64,000 nt of DNA from Datura wrightii (GCA_035772735.1 JASDFA010000016.1:149742501-149806500), one strand, 5' to 3'; shown: positions 23,032 to 34,820, counted from the first letter of the stretch. The notes: generated from the letters alone by a model not told the origin. Numbers and translations are program-made.

Positions 23032-25227
23032 CTAGGCGCTCCTGTCCTCTTGCGGAGGTGGTACCTCCAATGTAGTAGTAGCGCTAGCGGTGGCCGACGC
23101 GCTCAATTGTGTGTCAATAGGGGGAGTGGTCACCCCCACGGTAATTGTGGCCGGTTGGATGGCCTCTGTAACTGTCGGGGCTGTATGTGGCTCTTCCGAA
23201 GAGTCACATCCACTAGCAAGCTCGGGATGAACTATGGTGGAGCTACCTGCTCCTCTAGCTCTCTCATGCAACTCAGACATATGTGTGTCATAAGACTGCA
23301 TGCCCTCTGCTCTGGCCCGCTTGTTCTCTTTTCTCTCCTTCTTCCTCCTCTTTCTTAGACTCTCCTGTCAATCATCCTCAATAACTCTTTTGTTACCCGT
23401 TTCAATAGCTGCGGTATGCTCCCAATATGCTGCCAAATCAATCTCATCATCAGGCTCGGCATCTAGGTCCGGAAGAGTGGAGGCTGCCAAAATTGTTGGT
23501 TGTTGTGATGATAACTCAACTACTTGGCTCTGAAGAGCCCCCAAATCCACATGGAGACTACTGGTATCAGCCTGCTACACCATCCTCTCATTGAATCGGC
23601 TCTAAAAACTATCTAGGCGAGCATGTAAAGCTGGAGCTACTGCCTCTATCTTTGACTTGACCCATGGTTTTACATTTTCCATCATGACCTGAATCTTTCA
23701 CTCTGCCATGGTCAATCACTTTTCTATCTAGTAGAGGAACTCTTATGGTACAAAGGTATACCATGTTGGTGTCTGAGTCTGAATGATGGGCAGTGGTGCA
23801 ACTGAGGTGCTAGGATTTAACTCTGAATGATCGGTGTCTGTAGCCGGTGTCTCGCTCTACTCCTATGTAATAGGGACATTCACTTTTGCATTCCCTGCTG
23901 GCTAGGCTGCTGGTTTTTTGTGGGAACGCTAGATCTACTCACCGGGTTCATCTCATCCCGAAAAAGACCTATGTCTACAATCCTTTAGCCTCCGGTCAAC
24001 CGCTCATCACCCCGTGGAACTTCTACCTCCATACATAATCTAAATACAAGACTCGGGAATGGGATAGTAGTGCTCACTCCCATGACCCAGTCTCGTATCT
24101 CATCTTCTATGATCCTCGGCATATTGATGGGGTAATGATACATAAGGCCTACCACCAAAGCTGCTCTGTCAGCACTCAATGTGTTGTCATTGACCGTAGG
24201 TGCTAACCGATGGTGCACTAGTCTCCAATAGGCTTTTTCTATGAAATTTAGTGAGTTCTTGGTCACCTTCTTTCCAACTGTAACCCATTCAGCTTCATCC
24301 TTGTTCTCAGCAATCACCCCTTCTAGCCATTGCAGCTGCCATTGTCGCTCCAGCACAGTCAAGGATCTAATCTGCTTCATTGCCTCTGCCCTATAATCGT
24401 ACTCTGGCATCATCCTTGTAGGTGTAAATTGTGGCCTGTATAATATTCAAGCGATGGCCCTCTCAGATATATCAACCTCTCGACCTCGGACCATAACACT
24501 CTCTAGACGAGGCTGATCTTTATCTTCTGCCCTTCCTTGGTCTTTACCTCAATGGTGGCCAAATAGTTGGCATATAACTCCTGAACTATGTCTTCTGTGT
24601 ACTGTGCTGGAGTCTTGGCTATCCACTCAAAACCATAGAAGCTAAAAATCTGCTTCATCTCCTCAACTTCATTCAGTGAGGTTTGAGGATCCGCGGTTCT
24701 TCTTGGATTCTTCTCCTTGGCTTATTCTTGGATGTGAGAGAGATGCCTAGCTCATAGAATTCTTTAGCTCCCTGTACTCTCCACCAAATTGTAGGGCTTT
24801 CCCTGGGTGGGGTCTGTTCTTGTGCAACAATGGAGCCTCTTCCTCTAATTCTTCAGTGCAGCTCTATTCTCCACTTTGGGTCTCCCTTGACCCTTCTTCA
24901 ACATTGGAGTCATTGACTAACTTCTGTTGTTCCTCTCTAACTCCCTCCTCAGACTAGAGAGCTCGAGCGGATGTGGCAGTGGTTGCTTTAGCTTAGGCCT
25001 CTACTTTTTTCCTTTGTTGTTCTGGTTCCATCAGTGTCTGAAGTGTCTACTTGATACTTTTTAACTGAACCACTAGGTGAGTCTCCTACCTTGTTAGACT
25101 CTGACTCAGTTGTTTCATCAATCAATGTCCTTCGGGCTTTTGTTTTGTCTACCTGGCGTTTATATGTCATCACTACATGTCGTACCATGAAGGTACGACT
25201 CATGAGAGGTCCCAGCATTACAATCAT
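23032..25227 (-). pseudogene. Extra 3' ORF of TE5 (putative plant transposon protein type)
   Basis: The core is open at 23985-24413 (142 codons): a Trp/Leu-rich segment, then YWRLVHHRLAPT, DN.LSADRAALV, INMPRIIEDEI and TTIPFPSLVFRLC. I recognise this as the domain usually annotated as a putative plant transposon protein in plant genomes. A Ser/Thr/Asp-rich N-terminal segment lies at 24988-25227, and a low-complexity C-terminal part at 23032-23550. Stops and shifts separate them. Its role is unknown; it takes the position of the env-like ORF of Athila elements, but I see no signal peptide or membrane segment. TE10 has a related ORF at 54970-56170. Confidence 0.65.
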
Positions 25228-26270
25228 CTTTCAGTACAACTCGCTGGTATGACTCGTACCACAAAGGTACGATCCGTAGCTTGAGTCATCTGATAAAGCC
25301 CTGCATTGGTATCTTTTTGAATTTTTCCAAGACTCATGGTATGACTCGTAGGTCGACTCCACGAGTCGTAGGAAAGACAATTTTATGCGACCTTGTTCAG
25401 TTTGGTGGTACAAGTGGTAAATACGACTCGTAGTAGCAACCTACGATCCGCACTGTGCCTCATACCACTTCCAAATTTTCATTTCTCAGTTTGCACGGGT
25501 ACTTTTTCACTTTTTAAGGTACTCAGATTTTCCCCCAGGTCTAGGCTCATCATTAACTCAATTTAACCCATGTCCAATCATCCCTTTTTGACCTACTACC
25601 CATAATTCATTATGTTTCAAGACCTAAGTTCATTAAAATTTTGGATTTCTTTAGTTAAAAAAGAACATTACACAACACCCTGATCATTGTCTCTTTTTTT
25701 TCAAAATCAAGTTTCGAACCTAGTGAGTGACTTATAGGGGGTATTGACACCATCACTCTGAATATATGAATCTTAGTTGTGTTTAATACAACATACTTAC
25801 TTGATTGATACTGCATCAACTGTAAATGACCGTATAGGGTTTTCAGAACTTGGGTCAAGCAAGAATTTTGCTTGATTTTTCACTGATTTTGAGTTACGGG
25901 TAGGGGAAGTGACTTTGAGTCGTGCCTTTGATTGTTTAAGCCTGGGAGAGGGGTTTAAATAGGTAAGGGAAATTTTTTTAAAAAAAAATTAGGCCGAGTC
26001 ATGTATTAATGCTAGTTTTAACTCATCACGACTCGTACCACGAGGCGTAGGAAGTACCTACAGCTCATCCCTTGTACTAGTGCGCGACCTTGTTGAAGAA
26101 AACTTACCTGGTGACCTACGAATAAATACTACGATTCGTACCACTGAGGTATGGTCCGTAGGATGAATCGTAGGTCAAAACTTGGAGTCATTTTTTCTGA
26201 TCATCGCCACGACTGCTGCTACTGCCCGTAGGATCTCATCATGTGTCGTACTGAGAGCCAAAGCAGCTGA
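25130..26270. repeat. Internal palindromic arrays of TE5
   Basis: Two clusters (25130-25470 and 26020-26270) of the motif type found in the TE5 and TE1 LTRs, for example GGTATGACTCGTACC near 25248. They lie between the GGGTTGCCTCCC boxes and the 3' ORF, overlapping the ORF 5' end. TE10 has its own motif family at the equivalent place (57005-57165). Confidence 0.6.
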
Positions 26271-26330
26271 TGTTTCAGCCTCCTATTTTTAAATTTCCCT
26301 GCACACTAAGAACACATTAGTTCAATAACT

Positions 26331-26460
26331 TGGGTTGCCTCCCAAGAAGCGATTGATTTAATGTCGCAGCACGACGTAGATAGCCTGGTTACTCAGGCTT
26401 TACCAAACTACCACTTGGGTTGCCTCCCAAGAAGCGCCTGATTTAACGTCGTGGCACGAT
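26331..26460 (-). repeat. Duplicated GGGTTGCCTCCC box of TE5
   Basis: Two copies of about 46 bp start at 26331 and 26416 (period 85). Each begins TGGGTTGCCTCCCAAGAAGC and ends with a CACGA core. TE10 has one copy at 57383-57430. In element direction the box follows the last pol-type codon and precedes the 3' ORF. I recall very similar sequence being widespread in plant Tat/Athila elements, but know no assigned function. Confidence 0.7.
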
Positions 26461-26474
26461 GCAAATCTCTTGAC

Positions 26475-27110
26475 TACTCAGAATTCGTCAAGTGATTCAT
26501 ACTCATCCTTCGATGCTAAGATCACACTAAATTCCTTAGGTTGCTTCATTGTGTTGCAGATGTTGAATGTGACCTCTTCTTGATTTAATCTAAATTTCAT
26601 CAGGCCATCTTCCACATCTACAAGAGCCCTCCTGGTTGAAAGGAATAGTCACCCAAAAATGATCGGGACCTCGTAATCAACCTCGCAATCCAGAATCACG
26701 AAGTCTGCAGGGAATATAAATTTATCTACCTTGACAGTCACATCAATTAGGATGCCCACCGACTTCTTAACTATTTTGTCAGCCATCAGTAGCTGCATAT
26801 TGGTCGGTGTGGGGGCTCCCAATCCTAATTTATTGAACACGACCAAGGTCATCAAATTAACGATCACTCCTAGATCACAGAGTGCCTTTGTGAACTCGAC
26901 ATTGCCAATCATACATGGTATAGTGAAGGCAGCTGGGTGTTCCTTTTTCTCCGCTAAGACCCTTGTAGCTATGGAACTACCGTGATGCACACTGTTAACA
27001 GGCTCATAGCTCACAGATCTCTTCTTAGTCACAACGTCCTTCATAAACTTTGCATATCATGGCATCTACTGTAATGCTTCGACCAATGGTATGTTCACAG
27101 ATAGTTGCTT
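26475..27110 (-). pseudogene. Aspartic protease remnant of TE5
   Basis: The open part (26649-27044) has the retropepsin layout: a CMIGNVEF strand, the active site CDLGVIVNLM (family form usually DLGAS), KLGLG, LLMAD, and the FPADFVILD flap-side motif with an expected ILGRP end that has become FG then a stop. After about 26640 the frame continues through NICNTMKQP to a stop near 26480. It would cleave Gag. No RT frame follows; the GGGTTGCCTCCC box comes next. Confidence 0.7.
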
Positions 27111-27590
27111 AAGCATTTAAAGGAATTTCTGGAACTTACCATTCTCCTCCTTCTTCTTCATCCTTTGAGGGAATGGTGGCAGTGGTCGTGGGATAGCTTT
27201 ATGCACTTGGGTTGCCCGTTGATCCATGTATGGTTCCTTCTCACCTCTCGTGGCCTCTTGCAACTCACCATTTTCTCTCTCAGCACTTGTTTCATCATCC
27301 TCAATTGTGCTCTCTTTCTTCCACTCAACTTTAATTGAAAACAGGGGGTCAACTATGGTTTTACCACTCCTAGTCATCACTGCCATACAATGTGCATCGT
27401 TCTTTGGATTTTGGACAGTGTTGCTAGATAGTGTAACCTTTTATCTAGGGTTCATTGATGCTGAAGTTGCCCAAGTTGGTGTTCGATCTGCTTTATGGTG
27501 GTAGCATGAGATTCCACTTTTTGACCTATACTTCATAATTCACCTCCGATCTCCTTCAGCTGAGCATCAGTGAACCTCACCTTCTTCAAT
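27111..27590 (-). pseudogene. Gag-protease linker of TE5
   Basis: The open part (27117-27386) begins VMTRSGK, a motif at the gag-protease junction of Tat/Athila-like elements. It is followed by an acidic, Pro-rich linker (RPLPPFPQRMKKK). Probably part of the original gag-pro frame. Confidence 0.6.
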
Positions 27591-28928
27591 ATCTTAGCCA
27601 TCATTCTCTCCAACTTTGATTGCCCAACCTCCAATTCTCGTGCGTTGGGGGCACATAGACTCAAGCTCGGTCATTGCGGTATACATCATTTCATCTCCAA
27701 TGTCCTTAATGCTCACAACCTCGGCTCCTGTCTCAGAACCTGTTTCTGTTGTAGTTGTCTCTATACTAGTACCAACCTTGATTTCCATAACCTCTGTGCC
27801 AATTGTCTTGTCCAGACGCTTGGGCATTGGTTCAGAAACCCGCCACCTGGCTATCTAGGAAATTTTCGTCCTCCTTAAAATTAGAGTGATCAGATCCTTC
27901 CTCCCTTCCTTGAGTTCCCACTACATTGACCTGTTTGTCTCCAACTCTCATAATGTGCTTGGTCAGCAGGTCCAATGATGTGCGCATAGGAGATAACTCC
28001 TAGTTGCGCTCTTCTTCTTTTCTTCGTTAGTCTGCACTCAAACCAATAGCATATGTGCCTGCCACTAAATCAGCCTCCCTCATATTCCAGACCCTATTTG
28101 TCTTAGTCACCCTTTCAAGAATGGTGGCAGCTTGCTCCCAAGTGTGACTCATTAATGCTCCTCCAGCCACTGTGTCTGCTACAACTTTGGTGCTGTTGTT
28201 CAAAGACCTATAGAAAATTTCCAACAAACTATTATCTGGTATTTTGTGGTTAGGGCACTTTGTCAACTTCTTTTTGAATCTCAACTAAGTTTCATGAAGT
28301 GCCTCAGTCTAAATTTGTCAAATATTATAGATCTCATTCTTTAGTTGCAACATCCTGTATGGGGGAAAGAATCTCTCCATAAAGGCCTGTTTGAGCTCCC
28401 TCCAATTGGTTATGGAGTCGTTGGGCAACTCTGATAACCATAAAGTAGCTTCCCCTAATAGAGAAAAAGGGAAGAGTCTGAGCCGTATTGCATCCTGGCT
28501 TACTCCGGGCAACCTTTACGCCTTGCATATTCTTATGAAGTTCATTAAGTGTAGGTTCGCGTCATCCGCTGTGTGACCACTGGTGAACACCCCTTTCATT
28601 TTTAGCAATTGAATCATGGTGCTCGTAATTTCAAATTTGGCCCTAGTGGGCAATGGTGGTGGCATAATTGCTCCAGTCGACCCAACTTCATCGATGTCTG
28701 GGTCATCATCATCGAAGAACCGAGGGGCAAATCAATGAGCTCTATTTCCCCTCCCTTGTCATCTCTATCATCTTGTTGTAGTACAGCTTGCCAAGCTAGC
28801 TCGGCTTGCCTAGATTCTTTAGCTATGCGGGCTTCTCTTTGCTCATGGTTCTCCATTCTATGCAGTGCTCTCTCAATCTCTAGATTTAGTGGAACAAGGG
28901 GATCTCCTCTACTTCGAGTGCTTGGCAT
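27591..28928 (-). pseudogene. gag of TE5, broken
   Basis: The start is the ATG at 28926-28928 (MPSTRSRGD). Pieces in order: N-terminal Glu/Ala-rich helix (28614-28928), frameshift near 28710, core LRLFPFSLLGEATLWLSELP and ERFFPPYRM (28318-28512), then WLRFKKKL and SLLEIFYRSLNNSTK (28027-28284). The C-terminal part is degraded and no zinc knuckle is readable. Gag would package the element RNA. The gene lies directly after the primer site. Confidence 0.75.
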
Positions 28929-29035
28929 TCATCGGAGAATAGCCTGTGGGTATCAAAAACACAAAAATAAACGTAATTAAAGAAATAACTACCAAAAAGT
29001 CAAATACAAGCTAATAACCTAGCTTCAGTCGTACT

Positions 29036-29052
29036 CCCTGTCAACGACGCCA
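29036..29052 (-). other. Primer-binding site of TE5
   Basis: The plus strand reads CCCTGTCAACGACGCCA, a variant of the Asp-tRNA-type site of TE10. The LTR starts six bases on, at TGATAATG (29058). Confidence 0.7.
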
Positions 29053-29057
29053 CTTTT

Positions 29058-29181
29058 TGATAATGATCAAACCACACCTCTTACTGAAGTATGAAGTGGT
29101 CGTTTTTAATAAAGAACCCACCCACAGGGAATATGGGAGACTAGATTACAATAGTTATCTAAACTTGTGGGGTAGTTACTT
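29058..29181 (-). repeat. Truncated 5' LTR of TE5
   Basis: Only the primer-site end of the LTR remains. It aligns with 19867-20010, including a shortened U5 box (ACCCACAGGGA near 29112). At about 29182 the sequence changes to the TE6 LTR interior. The promoter half is lost. Confidence 0.65.
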
Positions 29182-30845
29182 AAACTATAGCTCATAAACA
29201 TTTGTAGGGTTGCAGAAGACCAATTACTTATTCCCTTGCTTAGAACAACTGTAAGGCTGCTACTGATCGGGCATGCTCCTAAACATTCAGTCCCTAACCT
29301 TCCCCAGGCAGCTTATGATAATTCTTAGCCTGAAGGTAATACTGTACTAATATGGTTTTGGTCCCTTAGACCTTAACTTGATCTGCTCAGATTTACTATT
29401 TCTTTACCGGATGATTCTCAACCCGTAGGTAAGTCTATCTGGACCTAGCCACTCACGGCAATATATACCTAAGTATCTTTTGAACGCAGGCTGGGGCGTT
29501 AGCCCCGCATTCAACTACTGATGAGGTCCCCTCCTTAGGGTACCCACGAAGCTATCTGAATTGGATAACTAGGATGACTTCCTTGTCGACCTGTATTACA
29601 AGTACTAAGTCGACTGCAACTAATAGTCACTGGCAGTGGCCAACTACATGGCAAGCTATCACTTATGTAACTTGGGCAATCCTGATGCCCCTAATTCTAA
29701 GGTAAGTCTATCCTATTCCAATCCCGGCCCTGGAGGCATCAAGGTACGCCAACAGCCTCTAGGCAAGCTTTTCTAACAACACTGGTAAAAACTGTAAGTT
29801 ATATTTCCTGGCAGCGCCCAATGTTGTTCAACTTATCAAAGCAGGCCCAATAGCTACCCCTAAGCTTCTAAGGCCCTGGGCATGACCGCAAGACATCAAA
29901 ATCCTACCAACCTACTGAACAGGAGAATAGAGCTTATTACAACACTTATAGTGTGGGTCACATCTAACATACTCTTCCCAATGAGGGATATTGTAATCTA
30001 TTCTCAGTACGTCTTCTAATAGCTAACCACAACGTATATAAGCATTATCTACAAGAAACAGCTAATACAACATGTGGGATTGTTATCTACGTTCAAAAGC
30101 ATAAGTCGTATCACTATATGACAAGAACAACTCGCCAAAGGAATTAGCCTTAACATACCTCAAATGCCGACTTTAGCTTGTTTAAGCAATCTTCCACCTG
30201 AAGCCAGTAATTCCACTTAGTTGCCGTCTTTATACTGAGAGAATACAACTATTTTCAACAATAAGAATGGCCAATATTAATAGCTTTTCAAAAGAATTAA
30301 CTATAACCTCAACTCCAAGATTTTAGAAGGGAGAAATAGTTACCTATTGCCTGTAGCTGTTTAGGATTCAATTTTGAGGAATTATGATAACTTTTACACG
30401 ATGGAGTTCCGGTTTGCCAAGAAAATATTTGAGAAATAACTTTGAATTAATGCTTTCCGTAGTCCTAGAACTCGCTACCCAAAGTTAATTTGCATTTGGA
30501 TGGTGTTTGATAGTGTAATTTGGCAAAAATCATAAGAAAATTAAGTATTCCCTGTATTCTAACCGAAGTCTTATGTTATCAAATGAACCATCTTAACCTT
30601 TAAACATATATATATATATAGGAGGCAGTGGGCATAGGGGGGGGGGGGCACACTGAATGTGGTGCCAACCACGGGGTGCAACGCGTCGCGCGGCGCAGCG
30701 CCCAATGCGTTGGCCCTCCTGCATGCTCAATGCCACGCTCGTGTACTCGTTCCCTCGGGCCTTTTTCCAGATGCATCATACACTAAAATTCTCAACATAC
30801 TTACGCACACGTCGGTTAGACACTAGTAACTTACGGTGTGTAACG
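29182..30845 (-). repeat. 3' LTR of TE6, promoter half
   Basis: It aligns with the TE3 5' LTR from about 11365 to 13091, so roughly the first 1.5 kb is missing. It has donor-like sites GTAACT (30338-30343) and GTATGT (30153-30158) on the minus strand. A TA-repeat TATA region (30606-30620), a run of 12 G and a very CpG-rich patch (30660-30715) mark the promoter. It ends GTGTAACG, one base off the family TAACA. Confidence 0.7.
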
Positions 30846-30879
30846 TCATCCTCCCCTTAGGAACTTTCATCCTCGAATG
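30846..30879 (-). other. Polypurine tract and hairpin of TE6
   Basis: The pyrimidine-rich plus strand TCATCCTCCCC follows the LTR, then CTTTCATCCTCGAATG at 30864-30879. This is the same arrangement as in TE3, TE7 and TE8. Confidence 0.65.
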
Positions 30880-32480
30880 TTCTCTTAGGTTTAAAACACT
30901 CAACTCTAATAACTATTGCCGGAAAAGTTTCGGGCAGAGCCTCTTCTATAATATGGACTATCCCAAAACCTGAAGCACAGAAAAGTCCAACACAAGCGTC
31001 TCACAGGATGCTATTTGCAAATGAAACATAGATCTATCACATATAACATAATCAACTCACAATAATAGCAACAGAGTCAACTATATAACATCTAACACTA
31101 TCTTGCCATAATTTAAATCATCTAGATATGTATACTACTGTCGTAGAGCGTAGCATAACTGAAATTGTCCAAACATTGCTTCATTTGTGGTTTTTGGTTT
31201 TATTTTTTCAATCCATTACTTCTATATTTCTATACCCCATGATACTTTAATCAGTTACAACTCTGGTTCTCAAGATGTCTCCCATAACTATTGGAGTCTA
31301 ACCACGGGACAGTGATTCTGTACTTTAGGTATCTCCAATTGGATTAATCTGAGATAAGGTCTTCTACATGCTTGCGTAGTGTTGATTAACAGATCCTAGC
31401 CCCGAAGGTAACTCTATCTCATAGGCCATTTCACCAATCTTTTGATGGGTTTGGTAAGGATTAATAATTGGGCTTTTCCTTCTTATCAGATTCCATGACG
31501 CCTTTCATTGGTGAAATTTGTAGGGGTACCTAGTTGCTGCTTTAATCTTTATCTCACTACACCGTTTGTAGGATAAGATTTCCGATAACCCTAGACTGAC
31601 GGTACATCCTTCCTAATAAGCTTAACTCCCTTCATATCACTAATGTATTACTATGCCCAGTTTAATTACCCTTAATTTATCTGCTTCAAGTCATCTTTTA
31701 AGGAGGCCTATATTTCCACCCGTAATCGATCTCTAAATTGTGTGCTCTGTTTGACCATCCGTCTGAGGATAGAATGCAGTACTCAGATTAAACTGTGTCA
31801 CCAACCTATTCTAGCAACTTCAAAAATATGATTGTGAGTCATGCCACTCTATCAAAATTTATTAGATACTGGGGCTCCACAAAGCGAACTCCTCCTTAAA
31901 TATTTACTCAGCATAATTTTTTTTGTTAAAACACAATTCCATTCGACAAGACATGGGCTGGCCTTGTTAGCCTTTCTATACTAACTCAAATATGGTCAAT
32001 TTACACCTGATACGAGATAACCCCATAATTATATTCATGTTGATTACTCTCCACTTCCTTGCCGGCATGACCATCTCCTGAATTGGCCTGCTCGGTTACT
32101 ATAGTCCAGCCTTCCCTGGCTGGTCATTGGAGCTCTATTCTATGACTAAACAATATCTTCCCTCTCCCCATGCCATTAGTATGTTTATCTTTACTACCTG
32201 ATGTGTTTTCATTAAAATCTGGGTGGAGGGGGTAACGGACATGGTGCACCTTGGTCATGGTCTGCTAACAAAATTCTACCACCTTTGGAATTCATAGTCG
32301 ACCTTTGGATCTTATGACTTCGTCCCCTGTTATCTTGAGAGCCAATAACTTCCTACTGGGCCTTGTCTCTAGGCTATACTAGGTTAGAGTCTCTGTGTCG
32401 GCACATTCCTTTACCTCCTCAATTGGCGGGGATATTGCTGCATTCTATGTTACCACCTCACTATCTCCTAACTATTAGCC
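30880..32480 (-). pseudogene. Integrase remnant of TE6
   Basis: It aligns block by block with 7037-8600 of TE3 and with the TE8 integrase. The C-terminal GKKGKLSPRFIGPY-like region is near 31460-31520, the catalytic core near 31730-31900, and the N-terminal zinc-finger side near 32200-32400. No frame is open. Confidence 0.6.
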
Positions 32481-32966
32481 CGATGCTTATTTCTCAACAT
32501 TCAATGGTGGTCCCATATTCTGTCCATTTACTTAAACTTGGAAGTGATTCTGTTTCCCTCTAGAATTAGATACTCGTGCCTCTCCCCTTGCTCCCTTGGA
32601 ATGAGCTCTAGGATTCGTGCCTTCTACCTTATAATGCCAAAGATATTTCTAACCAAGCCTTCTGACCTGTATTCTTCTGACCTACACTTGGGCCTATTTC
32701 ATTCATATGATCTCTCTGTCCTCTGTCACAACAAACTAGGTCAATATCCATTATCTTGCAGATATGCCCTACTGTCATTAGCATACTGCGGCGGAAACAT
32801 CCTCTTTCTGACCGAAGCTTTATTATTGCTGGTGTTTTATCGCTGATGGACTCTTTCACACACACATGGGTGCCACTGGCAATCTTGTCCGGCCTCCTAG
32901 TTTACTACCGTGAGGGTCTAGGTAGCTTTGTAAGCACTAGGGGTCTTAATCACTTTCTAACACTTA
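32481..32966 (-). pseudogene. gag zinc-knuckle region of TE6
   Basis: An open stretch at 32629-32865 aligns with the zinc-knuckle and Arg/Asp-rich tail of TE8 gag (49640-49790). The joint between integrase and this region matches TE3 (about 8600-8760), so both copies share one deletion of protease, RT and RNase H. The sequence stops at 32966, where TE7 integrase starts on the other strand. Confidence 0.55.
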
Positions 32967-34568
32967 GCTAATGTTGTAGCAGAGGCCCTGAGCCGTAAGT
33001 CAATGGGGAGTTTGGCGTATTTGCGACCTGAGAGGCGGAAGTTAGCCAAAGAAATTCATCAGTTAGCTGGTTTAGCCGTTCGAGTAATGGAAACAGAAAA
33101 TAATAGAGCTATAATTCAGAATTCTGTTGTGTCATCATTAATTACAGAGGTAAAAGAACGACGGTACGAGGACCCCGATTTAGTCCAACTCAGAGATAGA
33201 ATTCAGAAAGGTAAGGAGTCAGATTTCCAAATGACGGAGGATGATGTGCTACACTGCAAGGGCCGCCTCTGTGTCCCGAATGTTTCAGGGCTTCATGGGC
33301 AGATCATGCATGAGATACATTACGCTCGCTATTCCCTCTATCCAGGAGCGACGAAAATGTACCACGATATCAGAGACATCTACTGGTGGCCAGGTATGAA
33401 AGTTGAGATAGCCAAATTTGTATCTAGATGTTCTAACTGTCAGCAGGTGAAAGCGGAGCACCAGAAGCCGAGCGGTTTGACGCAAGATATAACCGTGCCT
33501 ACGTGGAAATGGGAAACGATAAACATGCATTTTGTAACAGGGTTACCCCGTACAAGATGCAGAAATGATTCCATTTGGGTAATAGTTGACAGGCTGACAA
33601 AATCAGCTCATTTCCTGCCAGTGAAGGCTACCTTCTCGGCTGAGGATTATGCCGAATTATACATCAGAGAAAGAGTTAGACTACATGGAGTGCCGGTATC
33701 CATTATTTCAGATAGGGGAGCTCAGTTCACAGCTAGATTCTGGCAGTCGTTCCAAAAGGATTTGGGAACGCAGATTAACTTGAGTACAGCATTCCACCCT
33801 CAGACAGATGGGCAGGCTGAGCGGACTATCCAAACGCTCGAAGATATGCTGCGAGCGTGTGTACTAGATTTTGGGGGTAGCTGGGATGAGCATCTTTCGT
33901 TGATTAGATTTGCTTATAATAACAGTTATCATTCAACTATCCAGATGGCGCCCTTTGAAGCATTATATGGGCGAAAATGTAGATCGTCGGTGGGCTGGTT
34001 TGAAGTAGGGGAATCAGCATTGGTTGGCCCAGACATTGTTCGGCAGTCAGAGGAAAAGATAAAGCTTATCCGAGAACATTTACTGACTGCTCAAAGCCGC
34101 CAGAAGTCTTACGCAGATATGCAGCGTAGAAATCTAGAATTTGCGGTAAATGACTGGGTATATCTGAAAGTGTCTCCAATGAAAGGGGTGATGAGATTTG
34201 GCAAGAAAGGCAAGCTTAGCCCAAGATTCATTGGACCATATCAGATTCGGCGAAGAATAGGCCGAGTTGCATACGAATTGAACTTGCCTCCGGAGTTAGC
34301 ATCTGTTCACCCAGTATTCCATGTCTCTATATTGAGGAAGTCCATAGGAGACCCTTCTACAGTAGTTCCCGTTCAGGATGTTCCGGTCACAGAAGAGTTA
34401 GCATATGAAGAGGTTCCAGTAGCTATTTTAGACAGACAGATTCGCAGGTTGAGGACTAAAGATGTTGCATTTGTCAAAGTATTGTGGCGTAACAAGAACC
34501 GTGAGGAAATGATGTGGGAAGCTGAAGAAGATATGAAAGCTAGGTACCCTCACCTATTCCAGGCCTAG
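32967..34568 (+). pseudogene. Integrase with chromodomain of the partial TE7 copy
   Basis: The frame is open for over 530 codons from the junction and has no native start: it opens in the last RNase H residues (ANVVAEALSRKS). Order: HHCC zinc finger (HEIHYARYSL to CSNCQQ), catalytic core, GPY region (SPRFIGPYQIRRRIG), and chromodomain (VLWRNKNREE to EEDMKARYPHLF). Chromodomains steer such elements to heterochromatin. The second Asp (IISDRGAQF) and the Glu (HPQTDGQAERT) are present, but the first catalytic Asp is His (INMHFVTGLP). The intact frame is therefore still a dead enzyme. It matches 40770-42370, which keeps that Asp. Confidence 0.85.
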
Positions 34569-34820
34569 TCAGGCGATAGGTATGTCTGTATTATTGCTTA
34601 TGTAATATCTTATGGTTGTATATGTATAAGTGAGAAAGATTGATACTTAGCCATCCAGTGAATCCTAAAGTATTGTGTACAGTACCTGTATTGGACTTTT
34701 CTGCATTTCAGGTTTTTGGTATAGTCCATATTACAGGGGAGACTCCAGCGAAATTTTTTCTAAACAATTAAGTTAAGTAGTCCTCAAGATAGCAGTAGAC
34801 ATTCAAGGATGAATGTTCTT
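34569..34820 (+). other. 3' untranslated region of the partial TE7 copy
   Basis: Non-coding spacer between the chromodomain stop and the polypurine tract. It is nearly identical to 42371-42622. Its end holds CATTCAAGGATGAATG (34800-34815), a six-base-pair hairpin. Confidence 0.7.

Larger units (their letters stand above)
19867..29181 (-). mobile_element. TE5: Tat/Athila-like element without RT and integrase
   Basis: Order in element direction (high to low coordinates): truncated 5' LTR, primer site, gag, linker, protease, two copies of a GGGTTGCCTCCC box, palindromic repeats, an extra 3' ORF, conserved non-coding, polypurine region, 3' LTR. No RT, RNase H or integrase sequence can be found. 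TE10 has the same order but with those domains between protease and the box. TE5 is therefore a gag-protease-plus-3'-ORF derivative that would need enzymes in trans. Its 5' LTR is cut to 124 bp where TE6 begins. Confidence 0.75.

Noticed and set aside
30603..30648. TA repeat and 12-G run as a meaningful microsatellite
   Set aside because: The TA run fits the LTR's TATA region and the G run is probably a homopolymer expansion; neither supports a separate feature.
33003..34568. A domesticated host chromodomain-integrase gene
   Set aside because: It has no start of its own, opens in RNase H residues, and is joined directly to the element's own 3' region, polypurine tract and LTR. It is a truncated element copy.
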